Of a DNA stretch of 64,000 bases, positions 60,243 through 64,000 are shown piece after piece. Every line of letters begins with the position of its first letter. Positions within the stretch are counted from its first letter, which is position 1. Source of the stretch: JAIEOG01 sp964519985 (GTDB lineage Bacteria > Bdellovibrionota > FAC87 > UBA2466); contig CAZFMF010000013.1 in the NCBI GenBank assembly GCA_964519985.1, forward strand, positions 21,083 through 85,082, in the 5' to 3' direction. Position numbers and translations under genes: made by a program. The notes beneath the pieces are model-generated. The model saw nothing but the letters and a program-made list of their open reading frames with translations. It was not told where the DNA came from and made no database searches.

Positions 60243-60887
60243 ATGCGGCTCAAAGCACTTGCATACCTGTGCGGTTTCGCGGCCAGCGCAGCCGGCGGGG
60301 CGCTGGCCAAGCCGACACGCTTTGAAGTCAAGGACGCCGCTTTCCGCAACGTGATTCAGTTCAGTTCCGACGCTCCGTTGGAAAAAGTCGTAGCGACTTC
60401 GCATTTCGTTACCGGTTGGGTGGAGATCGATCCACAAAATCTCAAGGGCGCTTTCAAGGGAGAATGGGAAGTCGATATGCGCGGCTTTGAGATGGGGCCC
60501 GATTCTCGTCAGGTGAAACTGCGCGAAACGCTCCTCTCCACCGCGGAATTCCCGGGCGCCAGTTTCAAGGCGGATAAACTCACGGAAGCGTCGGCCAATG
60601 AGTTGGCCGCCGGCAAGTCGGTCACTGCGCGGGTGAGTGGCACCTTGGTGGTGCGGGGCGTCGCTCGGCGTCAAGAGATGGCCGTTAAGGCGACCTACTT
60701 TCCGGAGACGGATTGGACGAAGAAACGTTTGGGCGGCAATCTCTTGAAGATGAGCACGACATTTGATCTCACGCTTTCCGACGTGAAATTTACGATTCCC
60801 GATGTGCTCTCGGGCCTATTGGCCCCAACCTTGAAAGTCGCGGTAGACGCGATGGGCACCGATCAGCTCCCGGTGGCCACCCCGTGA
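60243..60887 (+). CDS. YceI family periplasmic lipid-binding protein
   Basis: 214 residues. Signal peptide ending GGALAKP, then VKDAAFRNVIQFSSDAPLEK and KGAFKGEWEVDMRGFEMGPD, LRETLLSTAEFPGASFKADK, matching the YceI lipocalin-like fold that binds polyisoprenoids. The IspH step supplies isoprenoid, and ubiquinone-type lipids are common ligands. It overlaps the next gene by 4 nt (GTGA). Confidence 0.85.
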   Translation: MRLKALAYLCGFAASAAGGALAKPTRFEVKDAAFRNVIQFSSDAPLEKVVATSHFVTGWVEIDPQNLKGAFKGEWEVDMRGFEMGPDSRQVKLRETLLSTAEFPGASFKADKLTEASANELAAGKSVTARVSGTLVVRGVARRQEMAVKATYFPETDWTKKRLGGNLLKMSTTFDLTLSDVKFTIPDVLSGLLAPTLKVAVDAMGTDQLPVATP

Positions 60888-61552
60888 AACGGTGGGGGCT
60901 TTTTCTCGCCTTTGTGCTGGGCGCCTGCTCGAGCGTTTCTTCCATGCAAACGGCGCGCACGCTTCCCGAAGGGCAATACCGATTCCTGATTGGAGGCGGT
61001 TACTTTCGTACCAGTGAAACGAGTCCTTCCGATCCCAGTCGGGTGACCTATCCCTATTTGGAGGCGGGGGCCCGATTCGGATTTATCGAGAACTGGGATC
61101 TCGGGCTTCGCTTCACGCTGCCGGGAATGTTTACCGGGGATGTGAAAGCGCAGTTTCTGTCGACCGATACCTGGGCCATGGCGGCGGGTTTTGGGGTCGG
61201 GTACATGGCGGTCAAGGAAGACAAGACGGCCGGGACGACGAGCAATCTCTTCCCCAACGAAATGCTCGATCTCTTTCTCCCGGTCTATTTGAGCTATGAT
61301 TTTTCTAGGTGGGTGGGTCTCTACGTTTCGCCCCGTTTGGTCTTCCGCAAGGTCGATCGGGAAATGTTTTTGTTTGGTACCGCCTTCGGCGCGCGCTTTG
61401 GCAACAAGGTGGGCGTCTTCATCGAGCTCTCCGGGGCCTCCGATTTCAAAAGCAACTATTCGCAGGGCCAGGTCGGTTTTGGGATCTTTTTCGGCAGTCC
61501 CGATTCGGTCCCGCTTTCCGCGACCCGCAATCAAGACGATGCAGCAGGCTAA
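60884..61552 (+). CDS. Lipoprotein, probable outer-membrane barrel
   Basis: 222 residues from GTG 60884. LFLAFVLGACSSVSSMQTAR gives a lipobox with Cys15. The mature chain has repeated amphipathic strands (GQYRFLIGGGYFRTSE, YLEAGARFGFIENWDLGLRF, WVGLYVSPRLVFRKVD, QVGFGIFFGSPD), the pattern of a small barrel. Such lipidated barrel-like proteins are common in this phylum. No family recognised. It overlaps chrA by 14 nt. Confidence 0.68.
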   Translation: MKRWGLFLAFVLGACSSVSSMQTARTLPEGQYRFLIGGGYFRTSETSPSDPSRVTYPYLEAGARFGFIENWDLGLRFTLPGMFTGDVKAQFLSTDTWAMAAGFGVGYMAVKEDKTAGTTSNLFPNEMLDLFLPVYLSYDFSRWVGLYVSPRLVFRKVDREMFLFGTAFGARFGNKVGVFIELSGASDFKSNYSQGQVGFGIFFGSPDSVPLSATRNQDDAAG

Positions 61553-62648
61553 ACCGTCCTACTTGGAAATTTTCCTCACGTTTTTGAAACTCGGGGCCAC
61601 TGGCTTTGGTGGCCCGGTGGCGCTGATTGCTTTACTCGATCGCGAGTGCCGAGAACGCAAGCAATGGGTATCGGTCGCGCAATTTAATGAAGCGGTCTTG
61701 TTCTGCAAGCTTTTGCCCGGTCCCCTGGCGTACCAAGTCGCGCTTTGGGTGGGCAAGGATGTAGGGGGAGTGCGGGGCGGTCTGCTCGCCTGCTTAGGAT
61801 TTCTACTCCCTGGCTTCACGCTGATTCTTCTGCTGGCGATCTTTTACGATCAATTGCGCGGCTATGCGTCTTTCGACGGGATCTTGCTCGGCATTCGCAG
61901 CAGCGCACTGGTTGTGATTCTTTTTAGTGTTTGGAAAATCGCCGAGCCCTATCGTCGGGAAGCGCGGGCTTGGGTTTTTGCGGCGCTGGGCGCGCTTTGG
62001 ATGTACCAGTTTCCCGCCTGGGAACCGGTCAGTATCCTGCTCGGTGGCCTGGCGATGGTGCTCGCCGGTCGGGCGGCCCGGGGACGGACGCTGGCGATTG
62101 CGCCTCTGAGTGTCACGCTCTTGCTCGAAGTCTTCTGGGTGCATTTCAAGGCCGGGATGTTCGTCTACGGCACGGGCGTCGCGGTGTTGCCGTTTCTGCA
62201 GCAAGAAGCGGTGAACCTGCACCAGTGGATGACGCACGCGGAGTTTTTGGATGGGATCGCCTTTGGGCAGATCACGCCGGGTCCGTTGACGATCGCTTCC
62301 GCGTTCATCGGTTACCGCGCGGCCGGAGTGCTGGGCGCGGCGGTCGGGACGTTTGGCATGTACTTACCCGGGATGTTGCTCGTGCTCTGCGTAGTGCCGC
62401 TGATTCACTCCCGCTTAAAGGGGAAGCGCTGGCTCGAGGATTTTCAGCGGGGCGCGATGCCGGTAGTGATCGGAGGGATTTTGGGTGCGTGGGCGACCTT
62501 GGTGCCCGCCGCCATGCCCAATTGGCCCGCGGTGGCGGAGACGGTTTTTCTGATTGCCTTGGTCTTGAAATTTCCTAAGCTCGCGGCCTGGTTGATCATG
62601 GGACTCGGGGGAATATTGGGTCTGATTTTGCAGGGACTTTTTGGATGA
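61539..62648 (+). CDS. chrA: Chromate transporter family protein (two-domain ChrA)
   Basis: 369 residues from ATG 61539. Two CHR halves are visible: GATGFGGPVALIALLDRECR with LPGPLAYQVALWVGKDVGG, and later the second copy with HAEFLDGIAFGQITPGPLTI and AGVLGAAVGTFGMYLPGMLL. FGQITPGP is the signature motif. About ten transmembrane segments in all. Members export chromate using the proton-motive force, though many have other anion substrates. It overlaps pyrD by 4 nt. Confidence 0.9.
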   Translation: MQQAKPSYLEIFLTFLKLGATGFGGPVALIALLDRECRERKQWVSVAQFNEAVLFCKLLPGPLAYQVALWVGKDVGGVRGGLLACLGFLLPGFTLILLLAIFYDQLRGYASFDGILLGIRSSALVVILFSVWKIAEPYRREARAWVFAALGALWMYQFPAWEPVSILLGGLAMVLAGRAARGRTLAIAPLSVTLLLEVFWVHFKAGMFVYGTGVAVLPFLQQEAVNLHQWMTHAEFLDGIAFGQITPGPLTIASAFIGYRAAGVLGAAVGTFGMYLPGMLLVLCVVPLIHSRLKGKRWLEDFQRGAMPVVIGGILGAWATLVPAAMPNWPAVAETVFLIALVLKFPKLAAWLIMGLGGILGLILQGLFG

Positions 62649-63628
62649 TTGGCTTTCTGCACCGCTTTCTTTTGCTCCTCCCGCCCGAAGCCGCGCACGC
62701 GGTGGGACGGCAGGTTCTCTTTTTGATGCAGTGGTTTCGTTTTGGAGTGTTGCGTCGGCCCCTGCCGAAGGTCGCCGCCCTTCATTTGGCCTCGGTTCCC
62801 AAGCTGGTATTTCGTTCGCGCGTGGGCGTCGCGGCGGGGATGGACAAGAATGCGGAGTTTTTTGCGGGGCTAGCGTGCTTTGGCGCCGGATTCGTGGAAG
62901 TGGGGACGGTGACGCCACAAGCCCAAGCGGGAAACCCGAAGCCGCGCCTGTGGCGCCCGGCACCCGGCACGCTCGTGAATCACATGGGTTTCAATAGCGT
63001 CGGGTTGCAGACCTTTCGGCAGAATATCCAACGCTACCGCGCGCAGGTGAAAGACCTCCCGCTGTTTGCCAATATTGGCAAGAACCGACACACGCCGAAT
63101 GAAGGCGCGGCGGAAGACTATAAAAAAGGCTTCGCGCAGCTCACCGGCTACGTCGACGGTTTCGTCGTGAATCTAAGCTCGCCCAACACGCCCAACCTCG
63201 TGCAACTCCAAAGTGCCGAGTTTCTGACCGAGATCGCGCGCCTCGTGCCGACCGGCGTTCCGGTTTGGATCAAACTCTCGCCCGATCTGGATAACCCGAC
63301 GTTGGAGAAGCTGGCCCGGGTGGTGCGCGATGAGGCGCGACTTTCCGGCGTGGTGGTGACCAATACTTCCCGGGAAATGGCCGAGGAGGTTTTTGATTTC
63401 GATCGCGGTGGCCTTTCGGGGCGCCCGCTGTTTTCCCGCGCGTTGGAGTGCGTTTCGATTGTGCGCCACGCGTTGGGCGGGGAGAAAACGGTCGTGGGAG
63501 TCGGGGGAGTCTGGAATCGCGATACGGCCAAGCAAATGCGCCGCGCGGGCGCGGATCTGATCGAAGTGTACACGGGCTTGGTGTACCGCGGCCCGACGTT
63601 GCTCAGGGAACTTGAAAATCTGGAGTGA
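62645..63628 (+). CDS. pyrD: Dihydroorotate dehydrogenase, quinone type (class 2)
   Basis: 327 residues. An N-terminal amphipathic pair (IGFLHRFLLLLPPEAAHAV) contacts the membrane quinone pool. GVAAGMDKNAEFFAGLACFG, GFVEVGTVTPQAQAGNPKPR and NHMGFNSVG are class 2 signatures; the catalytic Ser lies in VVNLSSPNTPNL. FMN-binding GVGGVWNRDTAKQMRRAGAD and EVYTGLVYRGP close the barrel. It oxidises dihydroorotate to orotate in pyrimidine synthesis. Confidence 0.96.
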   Translation: MIGFLHRFLLLLPPEAAHAVGRQVLFLMQWFRFGVLRRPLPKVAALHLASVPKLVFRSRVGVAAGMDKNAEFFAGLACFGAGFVEVGTVTPQAQAGNPKPRLWRPAPGTLVNHMGFNSVGLQTFRQNIQRYRAQVKDLPLFANIGKNRHTPNEGAAEDYKKGFAQLTGYVDGFVVNLSSPNTPNLVQLQSAEFLTEIARLVPTGVPVWIKLSPDLDNPTLEKLARVVRDEARLSGVVVTNTSREMAEEVFDFDRGGLSGRPLFSRALECVSIVRHALGGEKTVVGVGGVWNRDTAKQMRRAGADLIEVYTGLVYRGPTLLRELENLE

Positions 63629-63633
63629 TGTGT

Positions 63634-63885
63634 ATGGTCCGCTACTTGCCGCTCGTTGTTTTGATTTTGTCGACGATAGCGCTCGCCGGGAAAAAGCCGG
63701 AACCGAGTGCTTCGGTAAATTCGGGGATCGAACGAGGTGACATCGTCACCAGTGTGAACGGTATCAAGCTGGATGACCCCCAGAAAGGGGCCCGGGCGAT
63801 GAAGGACCTGAATGGGTCAAATCGAGCGGTGATTCGAGTGATTAGGAACGGGAAAGAGCAAACCCTCATCCGCGAGGGGAAGTAA
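63634..63885 (+). CDS. Secreted stand-alone half-PDZ domain
   Basis: 83 residues from ATG 63634 (GGAG 8 nt upstream; GTG 63625 would overlap pyrD). Signal peptide (MVRYLPLVVLILSTIALAG) followed by only SGIERGDIVTSVNGIKLDDP then KGARAMKDLNGSNRAVIRVI and RNGKEQTL. This is the second half of a PDZ domain, as in the C-terminus of GspC, with GDIVTSVNG and a following helix and strand, but it lacks the preceding strand and carboxylate-binding loop. It could pair with another protein or be a truncated GspC-like remnant. Confidence 0.68.
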   Translation: MVRYLPLVVLILSTIALAGKKPEPSASVNSGIERGDIVTSVNGIKLDDPQKGARAMKDLNGSNRAVIRVIRNGKEQTLIREGK

Positions 63886-63909
63886 GAGTTACGTTCCCAT
63901 TCACAATCG

Positions 63910-63930
63910 ACTGGTCCTGGACCAGTTTTT
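63910..63930 (+). terminator. Intrinsic terminator of the pyrD operon
   Basis: ACTGGT-CCTGG-ACCAGT followed by TTTT, 25 nt after the PDZ gene stop. Confidence 0.8.
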
Positions 63931-64000
63931 GGGAGCGTCGTGCAGAGTGCCATCGAACTTCGGTGTCTCGGCGACGTCGGAATTCGGTTCCACTGTTTCT

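Noticed and set aside
60632..60655. TGGCACCTTGGTGGTGC inside the YceI gene
   Set aside because: The -12 half lacks TTGC at the right distance and it is within a coding region.

Overview
This 64 kb window is a dense, GC-rich bacterial chromosome segment (no plasmid, phage or CRISPR signals seen). The gene content suggests a Gram-negative, flagellated member of the Bdellovibrionota/Oligoflexia, perhaps a Bdellovibrio relative. It carries LptD, many lipoproteins and outer-membrane barrels, a flagellin of the MGLRIKTN type, an FHA-GGDEF diguanylate cyclase with the architecture of Bdellovibrio DgcB, a type III pantothenate kinase, an endonuclease-type MutL, and many secreted proteins of unknown function. 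The phylum assignment is an inference from family resemblance, not from a marker-gene tree.

Layout. 1-2 kb: cell-envelope genes on the minus strand (DUF2490 barrel, GT87-type membrane protein, lipoprotein). 2-11 kb (+): lytic transglycosylase, a subtilisin-type protease behind a sigma-54 promoter, a secreted unknown, ispH coupled to a secreted ParB-like protein, and a MASE1 hybrid histidine kinase. 11-18 kb (-): a tight run mutL-miaA-yicC-remA-gmk-rel. 17.8-18.45 kb: a gene-free interval holding three 19-bp palindromes, a sigma-54 promoter and a foldable RNA, the best candidate here for an undescribed element. 18.4-26 kb (-): lipoprotein, dgcB-like, pgi, two acyl-CoA dehydrogenases, a small protein and an MFS-spermidine synthase fusion. 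26-34 kb: accessory-looking DNA with secreted unknowns, a VapBC module beside remnants, a phosphodiesterase-fold protein, a secreted kinase-like protein and tRNA-Leu(CAA). 34-36.5 kb (-): two coupled low-complexity paralogs whose third member lies at 57 kb. 36.6-45 kb: rpsT, rhodanese, a 31-residue Lys-rich protein, flagellin, a pseudo-receiver protein, birA-coaX, a sigma-54-preceded Gly/Tyr-rich protein, prfB (programmed frameshift)-surE-LysM/M23, and ihfA. 45-54 kb: apbE, a TPR-barrel protein, patatin, an RsmI-like methyltransferase, lptD and thiolase. 54-64 kb: PilZ-like protein, the second low-complexity pair, a membrane protein, lipoproteins, YceI, chromate transporter, pyrD and a mini-PDZ protein.

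Regulatory themes. Three sigma-54 (-24/-12) promoters share nearly the same core. Two of them have palindromes spaced exactly 22 bp upstream, as expected for enhancer-binding proteins; neither rpoN nor an activator is in the window, but ihfA is. Three copies of a GTCATTGCGA palindrome family and several AAAGGTACCC elements sit at gene ends, two of them fused to stop codons. Many adjacent genes overlap by 1-26 nt, indicating extensive translational coupling.
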